From contig CM069877.1 in NCBI GenBank assembly GCA_036172665.1, positions 28,831,709 through 28,895,708 on the forward strand: DNA of 64,000 bases, read 5' to 3'. A model generated the notes under the pieces. That model was given only the letters and a program-made list of their open reading frames with translations. It was not told the origin of the DNA and did no database searches. A program made the position numbers and the translations under genes. Origin of the DNA: Prosopocoilus inquinatus. Its lineage: Eukaryota > Arthropoda > Insecta > Coleoptera > Lucanidae. Below, piece by piece: positions 35,468 to 45,713 of this stretch. Every line of letters starts with the position of its first letter. Position 1 is the stretch's first letter.

Positions 35468-36721
35468 ATGGAAAATAACGAAATAAAGCAAATTAAACGT
35501 TCCCGAAATTTTTCGGAATTTGATAAGCATTTACTATTTACCATAGTAAAGGGCAAATTTTTAAATATAATTGAAAATAAGAAAACCGATGGAGTAAGTA
35601 TTGAAAAAAAGAAAACTGCATGGGAGTTGATTACAGAGGAATACAACTGCCAATCACAAACGGGGGCACGTACAATAAAACAGTTACATGCATTGTACGA
35701 CAATCTAAAAAAGACAGCAAGAAGCAACCTAAATGATGACAAGGTATAATTTTACTTATGTTTTACCTAAATGTAGCAGTATACATTTGTCTAAAATTTC
35801 AGAAAAATCTGTACAAATCAGGAAGCGGAACATTTATTTCTAAGAGCACAAATCTTGATGAGGAAATTTTGGGCACTTTACGGCCACAATTTGAACCTTT
35901 AAAAAATAAGCAAAAGAAAGCAAAGCAAAAGATAAGCATGATGATAAAAGCTTTGTTTTAGTTCTACACAAACAATTGTCTTTATAATTGTCACTGGAAA
36001 TAAAACTAAATTTAACTCCTAATTAAAAAAAAGTGTTGTAAAAGTCATTTGATAAAATATTTATTAAAGCTGAGTTGATTAAATTTAATTCCAGCTTAAA
36101 TTTTTTATGCAACCCAACCGTTTGATATTAATTTTGTTACATAGTGAAATATATAAGTTGCCATATGTTAATTTATTCAAAATTTACAGAATCTACAAAT
36201 ATTGACAGGCCTATCTTCCATAATAACGGAACGTTTCATTTAAACAATCACGGTGAGAATACAAAATTTAAAAAAATTGATGCAAATGTTAGTTAATGAT
36301 TTTATTTTCAGAGAATGTCTCGAATGAAATTTTATTATCAGAAGATGAAGTAGAAGGCACTTCAAATGACCAATATTCTTCTCCGGTACTATCACACACT
36401 AACACACTGGCTAAGTCGAGAAAAAACGAGACTCGACAGAAAACAAGGAAATCAGTTGAAGTACCTGCAAAAAAAAACATGTATAAACGTTTTAACAGAT
36501 ATATTAAAAGAAAAAAATTCAAAGATGAAATAGACGAAGAATTTGCCCAAAAGAAAAGAAATATTTTAAATATAGAAGAACAAATAAAAAAGAAACAGCT
36601 TGAAGCAATAACTTTGCAAATAGAACAGGACAAAGAATTGTTTGATCTCAAATTACAAATAAAAAGAAAAGAATTAGAAGCAAAAGAGCAAGAAGTCGAA
36701 TATAAAAACAAATTGTATTAA
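35468..36721 (+). CDS. Harbinger-associated Myb/SANT-like DNA-binding protein, split gene
   Basis: This accessory protein normally binds the transposon ends and helps import the nuclease. Exon 1 (35468-35743) encodes a Myb/SANT/zeste-type trihelix domain with the usual spaced aromatics (NFSEFDKHLLFTIV, KKKTAWELITEEYN, IKQLHALYDNLKK). It ends at an AAG/GTATAA donor. Exon 2 starts at 35803 after a TTTCAG acceptor and carries GTFISKSTNLDEEILGTLRP then QFEPL, a motif typical of this family. Exon 3 is probably 36190-36252. The last exon (36312-36721) encodes a Lys/Glu-rich coiled coil. No good donor joins exon 2 to exon 3 and exon 2 reads into a stop at 35961, so the copy may be damaged. Confidence 0.75.
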
Positions 36722-36761
36722 ATACGTTTAAAATATAATTTTCCATTAATAAATTACCTTA

Positions 36762-36833
36762 TTTATGCAAAAATGTTTTCAATTAGGGCTCTCCTTACTG
36801 CATTTCCTCCAATATTGTTATTATTGTTTATAT
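36762..36833 (-). pseudogene. C-terminal tail of the Harbinger nuclease
   Basis: On the minus strand, just beyond the Gypsy element, the frame resumes and ends GGNAVRRALIENIFA-stop, the usual end of PIF/Harbinger nucleases. It is separated from the body of the gene by 7.2 kb. Confidence 0.85.
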
Positions 36834-38023
36834 TGTTACGCTTTTAACCAGTGTTACCGAGGTACCTACCGAAACTTCCAAGTTGGGGCCAGCTAACAGT
36901 GGAGACGGCTGGGTTCGTTCAAGATGGTCCAATAAAATTCCGTAGGGCGCCAGAAGGTGACTTCCCAACTTACCAATGTCCACCTCCAGACCACGATGTA
37001 TTGGGGGGAAAATTTCGGTAAAATATCGACGATTCGCCAACGGGCAAGAATCATACAAAGGGCCGCGACAGAAACAAATAATAACAAACTACGCCTTTAA
37101 TTCGTACCCATAAAGTAAACACGTATATATACAGGTTAGGGTAGTTTAACGGGTAATTAAACAAATCCGTAGAAGACGGATACCGTCTAAATATGAGCGA
37201 AAGAAAAAAAAATAGTACACGGGTAATTAGCTCATTGGGTCCCAAGTCGCCTTACAAATAATAAACAAATACATTAAACAAATATAAATATTATCCAGGT
37301 TACGAGGAAAAGTACGTAATTTTTAATACACAACCGGTATACACGGCTTCGCGTAATTGTCTCCCAACACGTGGACGGACGGACGCAAATCGAAGAAAAT
37401 GGCCGATTCGAAGATCAAAGAAGAATAAAAGATCGCCTTACTTTACATCCACTCGCGGGGTCCTCTCCAAATAGGGCGGAGGGTTGTCGGAGTACAATCA
37501 GCTGCTGCAGGAAATGCCAATAAACGACTTAGCAGTACACGGGGTTTTTGCTCGCCACGTGGTGGTCGAAAGGCTGTCCTCAAAACTCCGGCACCCAACC
37601 AACTACGACAGGGAGGATCCTTCTCCGAGCTCAAATTATGGCGTTACAATTCTTCAATACGGCCCTGACTTTTTACCCTGATGAGACACAACGAAAAGAT
37701 AAAATTATGTTCGAATGGCCGCGGAAAAAAAGAAAAGATACATACCCAAGATGAAGAGTAAAAGCGTTAAACGAAAGCCCAAAATAGGAATAAACTGGTG
37801 TGAACGCTTCTTCAACCGAAAAACTGTGTTCGTAATACACCCAAATTTTCCGTAAAGAAATTCGCTATCGCAATCAACACGTGCACACCTTCTTCAATCT
37901 CGGGGCCACCAGCAAAGACCCGTGCGCAACGCCCGTGGCCAAAATTGTCACCCTTGACCTGTGCGTGCGCTCAGAGCGACGAAAACCTTAGACTTTTAAA
38001 TAAATAGATTTCTACAAGTAACA
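36834..38023 (-). repeat. Gypsy 3' LTR
   Basis: Begins TGTTACGCTTTT and ends AAGTAACA on the + strand. It is preceded, reading the minus strand, by the purine-rich tract gggttggtgagggaat at 38024-38039, the likely plus-strand primer. Confidence 0.95.
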
Positions 38024-38205
38024 ATTCCCTCACCAACCCGGAAAAAGGATTTTATTTTGGCCCAAAAAGAAGGGTCAAAAGAAAATCTGTAACATCACCA
38101 ACTTAACTAACCTTAAACAACTATCCGATTGAGACACTTAACTACGAAGATATGAGACGGTACCCCAACGAAATAACAAATGAGACTTCTAACACGCTCG
38201 TTTCC

Positions 38206-41200
38206 TTATGGGTCAGCCATACAGGCCTTCAGATGAATACCTGCCCAAGTTCCAGGAAGTATCTTATCACTTTGATCTTTCAGTACGTAAGTATCTGAAC
38301 CAATTCGACGATGAATTAGAAATGGTCCCACAAATTTATCAGCTAATTTGGCGGTAAAGTATTTAGATGCGTCCGATAAGACAAAATTCCTACGCCACAC
38401 TAATTGGTTAGGATAGAAACGAGGTTCGCGATGACGTAAATCATAGCGCTGTTTGGATTTATCATACGCCTTTTGCAACCTAGTTTGGACGTCCGTGTAC
38501 AACTCTGAAAAGTTAGACGCGCGTTCCAAAATCTGTTCCTTATTATAGGCCATCTCAAGGACCTTATCATCATTAGACAGATTCCGCTGTTCCTGTCCCA
38601 ATAAAGTCATTTCCCGACCGAAATTAATAAAGTAAGGGGTTAGACCTGTTGTTTCATGTCGAGCCGTTCGAAGCGCACAAGTGACTTGTCCAAGAAATTT
38701 ATCCCAAGTCCTATGGTTATCTGAGACGTAAGAGGTTAACATAGTTTTTAATACTCTGTTAATACGTTCTGTGGGATTTGCTTGCGGATGGAAGAAAGAC
38801 GTATAACTTGGCCGAACATGATAGGATTGGAGAAGTTTTAAGTACTCTTTCGACCGAAATTGGGGTCCATTATCCGAAATTATCCTTTTAGGAACCCCAA
38901 ATAAAAGGAATACATTCTGTTCAAGATGTTGCACCACATGATACGAAGTAGCCTTACGAAGAGGGAAAACGAGAGGAAATTTACTAAAACAGTCCGCCAC
39001 GACCAAGATAAAATTATACCCCCCTGTAGACCTAGGTAAGGGTCCAACTAAATCTACGCTGATAACTTCCCAAGGGCGAGATATCAACGAATGCCCACCC
39101 ATTCGTCCCACCGGTGCCTTTTGTTCGGGCTTAGTACGACCGCAAATACTACAGCGATTTATGTATCTGACGACATCCGACAGCATATGGGGCCAATAGT
39201 ATTTTTGAGCCAAACGATGGAAGGTTTTATATATTCCTAAATGGCCGCTGGTAGAAACGTCATGATGCAAACGAATAATTTCGTTCCGTTGCTTCACTGG
39301 CACGACCTCCTTCCATTGAAATTGCTCACCGCTAAGCACAGAATGACGATCTTTTATAAACTTATACAAGGCATTATCCGATACTCGAAATAGAGGGTAT
39401 TTTCCAGGCATCCGCTTCACCAGGTCGAGCATTTTGGAATACCACTTATCATTCTCCCCAACTACATTGACAGCTGAAACTATAGGTACGGACCTTGATA
39501 ACGCGTCGGGAACTACATGCTCCTTTCCCTTGCGATGAATAATTTCATAATCGTACTGTTGAAGACGCACCGACCAACGAGCAAGCCTACCTGACGGAGT
39601 TGGTAAATTATTTAGCCATAACAGAGAGTAATGATCGGTTATAACTTTAAAATGTGACCCTTCCAAGTACGGTCGGAGTTTCTCTATAGCCCACAGGACT
39701 GCTAAGCATTCTTTCTCAGTAACCGAATAAACCCTTTCTGCTTTCGTTAAAGACCGGCTAAGAAAACAGATTACTTTCTCCCCATCCTCGAGTTGTTGAG
39801 TAAGAACCGCACCTATGCCGTAATCTGAAGCGTCGGTTTGAACTACGAATTCCTTCTCAAAGTCCGGACAACTCAAAATTGGAGCGGAAATTAACTGATC
39901 TTTAATTTGTTTCCACGCAAGGTCGCACTGACTGTCCCACTGAAATTTTCGGTTCTTTCGCAACAAATTCGTAAGCGGCGCTACCATCAACGAGAAATTA
40001 GGAACGAACCTGCGGTACCAACTTGCCATTCCGACCATACGCCTAACTTCTGACACGGTTTTGGGAGCTGGTATCTTAAGAATGGCGTCAACCTTCTCTG
40101 GATCTACGTGTAACCCCCATTTATCGATGACATAACCTAAGTAACGTAACTCATCTCGACAAAATTGACATTTGTCCTGATTTAAGGTTAGGCCCGCTTT
40201 AACAATACGAGATAAAACGTCTTCTAAAACAGAGAGATGTTTCTCCAACGTCGAGGTGACTATGATTATATCGTCAAGGTAAACGAACACGTGCGGTTCC
40301 AGATCCACTCCAATAAGTTGGTCAACAAACCTTTGAAAGGTAGCCGGGCTATTGTGAAGTCCAAATGGCATACGCTTGAATTGGAATAAACCTCGAGTAG
40401 GAACTGTAAAGGCTGTGTATTGACGCGAGTCTTTAGCCATGGGGATTTGCCAGTAGGCAGATTTTATATCTACGGTGGACAGATATTTGGCGTCTCGCAG
40501 TTTATCCAATGTACTAGAAACATAAGGCAGGGGATATGCATCCTTCATCGTGACACTGTTTAACTTTCGATAGTCTATGCAGAACCTGTAAGAACCGTCT
40601 TTTTTAGGAACCAAAAGAATTGGCGAACTCCAAGGGCTCTGACTCGGCTCAACGATGTCTTGCGATAACATGTCCTCTAACTCCTTGTTCACGATCTTCT
40701 GCATCGCAGGAGATATGGGATAGTACCTCTGCTTAATGGGCGCACTGTCCGTATGGATCTTATGTTCAACTAAGTTAGTGCAACCCAATCTATCGGATTT
40801 CATTTGACGAAAATACTTATCAACGAGCGAATTTAAATTATCCCGCTGCCCATTCGAAAGATTCCAGGAAGATTCGATATTTTGCACCGACGTTACGGAC
40901 GCCTCCGCTGCAAAATGCCATTCACCATTGCGCAAATCGGGAACAAGAGCCATTGCTTTCCAGAAATCAGTACCCAATATTAACCCGGTAGTCAAACTGG
41001 GAACTGCCATTACCTCAATAACTTTGATACGGTCTCGCAACCGCATAGGTGTCGTGAATATACCCGTACTATCGCAAACTTCACCATTAGCAACCCTACA
41101 TGACGAAAATTGGTTATGAAATGGTACCCCTAGAGCTTGTAGAAGTTCGATACCCCTTTCCCCTACGACCGACCTTGACGCTCCTGAATCAAGAAGTCCT

Positions 41201-41373
41201 AGAATAGTTTTACCGAGCACAGAAACTTGCAAATAGGGACGCTCATCTCCATGAGCAGAAGCCAAAACAAATTCTAAGAGGGCGCGTTGAACCGAAGGGA
41301 CCGCTTGATTGGTAGACGTTAAAGGATGCATTAGACGGTCTCCTAGTGCATCCTGTGGGAGTTTCCCGAGCAC
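38206..41373 (-). CDS. Gypsy Pol polyprotein
   Basis: The 1055-residue polyprotein reverse-transcribes and integrates the element. Visible in order: aspartic protease with LLDSGASRSV (about 57), RT with VYLDDIIIV (about 364), RNase H with TDASDYGIGAVL (about 512), integrase H2C2 zinc motif (about 700-745) and catalytic DDE core (VDLVGPL about 778, SDNGPQF about 834, PTERINR about 870). A short C-terminal region follows, without a recognised chromodomain. Pol is probably made by -1 frameshift from gag, so the ATG at 41373 may not be used. All catalytic residues looked for are present and there is no stop. Confidence 0.95.
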   Translation of the reverse strand: MLGKLPQDALGDRLMHPLTSTNQAVPSVQRALLEFVLASAHGDERPYLQVSVLGKTILGLLDSGASRSVVGERGIELLQALGVPFHNQFSSCRVANGEVCDSTGIFTTPMRLRDRIKVIEVMAVPSLTTGLILGTDFWKAMALVPDLRNGEWHFAAEASVTSVQNIESSWNLSNGQRDNLNSLVDKYFRQMKSDRLGCTNLVEHKIHTDSAPIKQRYYPISPAMQKIVNKELEDMLSQDIVEPSQSPWSSPILLVPKKDGSYRFCIDYRKLNSVTMKDAYPLPYVSSTLDKLRDAKYLSTVDIKSAYWQIPMAKDSRQYTAFTVPTRGLFQFKRMPFGLHNSPATFQRFVDQLIGVDLEPHVFVYLDDIIIVTSTLEKHLSVLEDVLSRIVKAGLTLNQDKCQFCRDELRYLGYVIDKWGLHVDPEKVDAILKIPAPKTVSEVRRMVGMASWYRRFVPNFSLMVAPLTNLLRKNRKFQWDSQCDLAWKQIKDQLISAPILSCPDFEKEFVVQTDASDYGIGAVLTQQLEDGEKVICFLSRSLTKAERVYSVTEKECLAVLWAIEKLRPYLEGSHFKVITDHYSLLWLNNLPTPSGRLARWSVRLQQYDYEIIHRKGKEHVVPDALSRSVPIVSAVNVVGENDKWYSKMLDLVKRMPGKYPLFRVSDNALYKFIKDRHSVLSGEQFQWKEVVPVKQRNEIIRLHHDVSTSGHLGIYKTFHRLAQKYYWPHMLSDVVRYINRCSICGRTKPEQKAPVGRMGGHSLISRPWEVISVDLVGPLPRSTGGYNFILVVADCFSKFPLVFPLRKATSYHVVQHLEQNVFLLFGVPKRIISDNGPQFRSKEYLKLLQSYHVRPSYTSFFHPQANPTERINRVLKTMLTSYVSDNHRTWDKFLGQVTCALRTARHETTGLTPYFINFGREMTLLGQEQRNLSNDDKVLEMAYNKEQILERASNFSELYTDVQTRLQKAYDKSKQRYDLRHREPRFYPNQLVWRRNFVLSDASKYFTAKLADKFVGPFLIHRRIGSDTYVLKDQSDKILPGTWAGIHLKACMADP

Positions 41374-42683
41374 TTAGAACAGTTGGTTACTATAACCCCT
41401 GGTTTACCACAACGGAAGCAGTGTTTCTTAAAAGGCATAGTACACTTGGCCGCGATGTGGCCCACTTTATTACAGTTCCAACACTTACGAGTATTTGCTT
41501 CAATTGTATGACAGGATGAAGATGGTTCGGACTGCACATATGCGAGATCAGGTTCCAGAGTCTGATTCCGCCTGGGAGGAGGGAGGTAGTTTTCCACGGA
41601 GTTCCTACTACATTCTAACTTCCGACCTACTTCAAGAAGTTGCGAGATAGAAGTGATCTTCACTAAACCTAATTGGTTTTGGTAAAATGGAGCGAGATTA
41701 CGAGTCATAATGCGAACACGCGCAGATTCCGAAACCGGAACAGAGAGGCGATCGAATAAATTAGTCACCACGGAGACGAACATTCCAATACTTTCCTTTT
41801 CTCCTTGGGTACGACGTTTAATTTCATCGAATAAACGTTCATCGTAATCGAATGGCTGGAATTCCGTACGTAGAAGAGCCACTAACTGTTCCCAACTGGT
41901 GCATGACTTGATATTTGCCCGATACCAAACAAGTGCCCGATCCTTGAATAAATCGGAAGCCGACCTAAAGAGTTGTTCCTTAGAAACATTGCGGGAAATT
42001 CTTAATTCTTCGACCCGTTCTAAAAATGCATTCAAGGAAAACTTTTGATTATCGCCCGAATATGACATGTTCCACTGATGTACCGGAACGGTTTTTATTC
42101 TACTTCCCGTTTGTTGATTGTTTGATGGACGTTCATCATCCGACTCATCGGAAGACATATTTCTAGAGCTACTAGCGGTAGGGGAAGCGATTGCATTTAA
42201 GTCTAACACGGTCTGCGAACCAGATGACGAGCGGCGAAACAATTTACATCTACTACCAACTTCTGACTCTATCGCTACTATTTGAACCAGTAAAGAAGAT
42301 CGTTTAGTCACTTCCGGCAAAGTTTTGGCCTTAACTCGATTCAACCGTCCGATGCAGTGTGCGACTTTTGAAGTCAATTTCTGATATGCGTAGCTGCTTG
42401 AATTACCATCGAAATCTCCTAAACTATCGCGAATTTCCTTAATTTTATTCTCTAATGCGGTTATGTCCTCCTCAAATGTGAATGGATTTTCTGGCCACAC
42501 AAAATCAGAACCGACCTCCAAGCGTACCAAACTACGAAGCGATTTCCTTCCCGATTCTAAAGTCATATCCTCCGTAATACCGCGCACCCGTAATTCATAG
42601 CGCATTTCCTCCTGATTAAGGCAACCCGGAATCAATTTGAAATTCTTAGACTCCATAATCGACGTATCCCTATGCTCACGCAC
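41343..42683 (-). CDS. Gypsy Gag protein
   Basis: The structural protein (446 residues) packages element RNA. The middle contains a retrotransposon-Gag capsid-like region (about 200-350, with SYSGDNQKFSLNAFLERVEE and RTQGEKESIGMFV). The C-terminus has a CCHC knuckle CWNCNKVGHIAAKC and a second, CFRCGKPGVIVTNC, in which the usual His is Val. The start is taken as the first ATG of the open frame; the leader upstream contains an A/T homopolymer. The 3' end overlaps pol by at least 31 nt in the -1 frame, suggesting programmed -1 frameshifting. No internal stop. Confidence 0.93.
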   Translation of the reverse strand: MREHRDTSIMESKNFKLIPGCLNQEEMRYELRVRGITEDMTLESGRKSLRSLVRLEVGSDFVWPENPFTFEEDITALENKIKEIRDSLGDFDGNSSSYAYQKLTSKVAHCIGRLNRVKAKTLPEVTKRSSLLVQIVAIESEVGSRCKLFRRSSSGSQTVLDLNAIASPTASSSRNMSSDESDDERPSNNQQTGSRIKTVPVHQWNMSYSGDNQKFSLNAFLERVEELRISRNVSKEQLFRSASDLFKDRALVWYRANIKSCTSWEQLVALLRTEFQPFDYDERLFDEIKRRTQGEKESIGMFVSVVTNLFDRLSVPVSESARVRIMTRNLAPFYQNQLGLVKITSISQLLEVGRKLECSRNSVENYLPPPRRNQTLEPDLAYVQSEPSSSCHTIEANTRKCWNCNKVGHIAAKCTMPFKKHCFRCGKPGVIVTNCSKCSGNSHRMH

Positions 42684-42849
42684 GATTTCAAAACAAAAAA
42701 AAACAAAAAAAAAAAAAAATTGACCGGCCGAAAGAAGCGCGACCTATCTTCCACGAAATGGCTGCCTCAGATTAAAAAAACACGCCCCTTTGTTGTAGCC
42801 CTAAATTTACCAACAAATCGCCGAGGGGTAGACGGTAAAAAAAGAATGG

Positions 42850-42867
42850 GCCCCACGTTGGGCGCCA
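42850..42867 (-). promoter_or_regulatory. Primer binding site, tRNA-Lys(CUU) type
   Basis: Minus-strand TGGCGCCCAACGTGGGGC lies 7 nt inside the 5' LTR and is complementary to the 3' end, including CCA, of animal tRNA-Lys(CUU) as I recall that tRNA. Confidence 0.85.
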
Positions 42868-42874
42868 AAAATAT

Positions 42875-44064
42875 TGTTACGCTTTTAACCAGTGTTACCG
42901 AGGTACCTACCGAAACTTCCAAGTTGGGGCCAGCTAACAGTGGAGACGGCTGGGTTCGTTCAAGATGGTCCAATAAAATTCCGTAGGGCGCCAGAAGGTG
43001 ACTTCCCAACTTACCAATGTCCACCTCCAGACCACGATGTATTGGGGGGAAAATTTCGGTAAAATATCGACGATTCGCCAACGGGCAAGAATCATACAAA
43101 GGGCCGCGACAGAAACAAATAATAACAAACTACGCCTTTAATTCGTACCCATAAAGTAAACACGTATATATACAGGTTAGGGTAGTTTAACGGGTAATTA
43201 AACAAATCCGTAGAAGACGGATACCGTCTAAATATGAGCGAAAGAAAAAAAAATAGTACACGGGTAATTAGCTCATTGGGTCCCAAGTCGCCTTACAAAT
43301 AATAAACAAATACATTAAACAAATATAAATATTATCCAGGTTACGAGGAAAAGTACGTAATTTTTAATACACAACCGGTATACACGGCTTCGCGTAATTG
43401 TCTCCCAACACGTGGACGGACGGACGCAAATCGAAGAAAATGGCCGATTCGAAGATCAAAGAAGAATAAAAGATCGCCTTACTTTACATCCACTCGCGGG
43501 GTCCTCTCCAAATAGGGCGGAGGGTTGTCGGAGTACAATCAGCTGCTGCAGGAAATGCCAATAAACGACTTAGCAGTACACGGGGTTTTTGCTCGCCACG
43601 TGGTGGTCGAAAGGCTGTCCTCAAAACTCCGGCACCCAACCAACTACGACAGGGAGGATCCTTCTCCGAGCTCAAATTATGGCGTTACAATTCTTCAATA
43701 CGGCCCTGACTTTTTACCCTGATGAGACACAACGAAAAGATAAAATTATGTTCGAATGGCCGCGGAAAAAAAGAAAAGATACATACCCAAGATGAAGAGT
43801 AAAAGCGTTAAACGAAAGCCCAAAATAGGAATAAACTGGTGTGAACGCTTCTTCAACCGAAAAACTGTGTTCGTAATACACCCAAATTTTCCGTAAAGAA
43901 ATTCGCTATCGCAATCAACACGTGCACACCTTCTTCAATCTCGGGGCCACCAGCAAAGACCCGTGCGCAACGCCCGTGGCCAAAATTGTCACCCTTGACC
44001 TGTGCGTGCGCTCAGAGCGACGAAAACCTTAGACTTTTAAATAAATAGATTTCTACAAGTAACA
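42875..44064 (-). repeat. Gypsy 5' LTR
   Basis: Second copy of the 1190-bp LTR, promoter side for the minus-strand element. No mismatch to the 3' LTR was noticed on reading. Its outer edge truncates the Harbinger nuclease frame. Confidence 0.95.
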
Positions 44065-45136
44065 ATATGTTGATCTGCTTCTTCATTTAATTGGACATCG
44101 TCAAAATCGTTAGGGTCATTTTCCAAAACGGCAATGTTGTGAAGTATGGCTGTTGCAACTATGATTATTAAAGTGTTGTCCAGTTTTGTTCTCATTCTAA
44201 GTGAGAGACAAGCAAATCTGCGTTTCCATAAGCCAAAACATTTCTCAATACAGTTCCTTGTACTTTTGTGCGCTACATTATAATTATTTTCTGCAGGTGT
44301 ATAAACATTAAGAAGTGGAGTCATTAAGTATTTTCTGCAGGCATAAGCACTACCACATAATATAAAAGAATTAGGAAATTCTTCAGCTTCAAACCTATTG
44401 CACAGTAAAGATGCATTCCACATGGTACTATCATGCGTTGATCCAGGCCAACGAACATCAATGTTTCGAATTAAGCTAGCATCACAAATTGCCTGCACAT
44501 TTATTGAAAAGTAACCTTTTCTGTTTCTAAATAACTCGGCATTTTCACCTCCTGGAGAAATAATTGGTATGTGACAATCATCAACACATCCGATGACATT
44601 GGGGAATCCCCTTATTTTATGAAATCCTGACTTTATTTGTAAACTTTCTTCATCTGTTTCGGGCATCTTAATGAAATCAGCTCTGTGTGCTGCGATTTTT
44701 TCTGACACTTTTACTACTATTCTGCAAACAGTGCTTTTGTGAACACCATTATCATCACCTATTATTATTTGAAAAGAACCTGTAAATAATAAATTTAAAT
44801 TTGGAACATGTAGATATTAACAATATGTTTTACATTTTATTATGTAAAATAATGATATGATACACCTGTAGCAAAATATCGCAATGTTATACATATTTGT
44901 TTGGCTGCTGACAGAGAATGATTCCAGAAGGTGACAGGTGCAATGTCGTCCTGTATTAAATTTATTATAACAAGTACCGTTTCCTTGTTTATTAATCGGT
45001 ATCTTGCCCTAAATTCAGCATGGCTGTAAACCTCTAAAGGATTTGGTCTACACCTAAATTTACGGGGCCTTTCAGCATCCACCACAAAATTAAATAATTC
45101 CTCATCTGAAGAGCTGGATGATTTATCAGAATACAT
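44065..45136 (-). pseudogene. Harbinger nuclease (DDE), interrupted by Gypsy
   Basis: The transposon nuclease (HARBI1-like) cuts and joins DNA at the element ends. Exon 1 (45136-44866) contains RCRPNPLEVYSHAEFRARYR and ends LRYFATG at a GTGTAT donor. Exon 2 (44779 down to 44065) continues in phase after a TTTACAG acceptor. It has GFPNVIGCVDDCHIPI (first Asp), WPGSTHDSTMWN and NCIEKCFGLWKRRFACL (Glu). The second catalytic motif, usually GDSGY, reads CGSAY here, so its Asp is missing and the protein was probably inactive. The Gypsy element entered at codon HI near the C-terminus; the displaced tail is at 36762-36833. Assignment to the family is secure; loss of activity is inferred. Confidence 0.88.
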
Positions 45137-45713
45137 ACTGCAAAAGCGACTCTAATTACTAATTAATAATATTACATATCTATTACATCATAACTTACAT
45201 TATTTAAATTTTGCCAAAATATTCTTTTGTCTCCAACAAATTCAATAATAAACTAATATTGCTTAATATCAGCTGTCACATCGCCAGTTGTCAAAGCTTG
45301 AAATTTGCGATTTGCGAGTCGTATGCATGCGCCAATTAAGTTATTTCATGACTATTGCACGAAATACCTACGTTAACTTATGGATAACTTTATGAAACCG
45401 ATAACTTGGTAACATGTTTCAGAAACGATTTTCGTTTAAGCTTTATCGAATACATAACGCTATTGATCCCATAAATAACGTTTCTAGAAACCGGGCATAA
45501 GTCCTTGACAAAATATATTAAAAACTTCAATCATTTGCAATAGAATTCCTTTATACGTAATGGTCATATTCCCTCAAAATCGATATTGTTTTTTCTCCCT
45601 TGTAAGTGTCTTTTCTGTTTTACAAATATTAACTTGGATTAGTTTCTTGATAATATTTGAAAGTAAAAGAAAAGATTAAATTTCGTTGTATTAATGCATG
45701 TTATTATTTGCAG

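Larger units (their letters stand above)
36834..44064 (-). mobile_element. Full-length Gypsy LTR retrotransposon (young insertion)
   Basis: Two 1190-bp LTRs (36834-38023 and 42875-44064) show no difference in the stretches I compared, both run TG...CA, and ATAT flanks the element at 36830-36833 and 44065-44068. The minus-strand order is LTR, primer site, gag, pol (protease-RT-RNase H-integrase), LTR, which is Ty3/Gypsy order. There is no env frame: only about 180 bp lie between the pol stop and the 3' LTR. Identical LTRs and intact frames indicate recent arrival and possible competence. Confidence 0.97.
35185..45497. mobile_element. PIF/Harbinger DNA transposon, split by a Gypsy insertion
   Basis: Inverted ends TGGCCGGTTTCTAGAA (left) and TGCCCGGTTTCTAGAA (right, reverse complement) are flanked by TAA at 35182-35184 and 45498-45500, the 3-bp TWA duplication typical of PIF/Harbinger. 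The two standard genes are present in convergent orientation: a Myb/SANT-like protein (+) and the nuclease (-). Removing the Gypsy element and one copy of its ATAT duplication leaves about 3.08 kb, a normal full length. The right end is about 215 bp from the first sbb exon seen here. Confidence 0.93.

Noticed and set aside
36296..36721. Separate gene starting at ATG 36296
   Set aside because: A TTTTCAG acceptor at 36311 and phase continuity fit better as the last exon of the Harbinger Myb-like gene; the minus-strand frame here is its shadow.
42672..42986. A + strand frame across the Gypsy leader and LTR
   Set aside because: It overlaps the primer site and LTR, carries poly-Lys from a homopolymer and has no homology.
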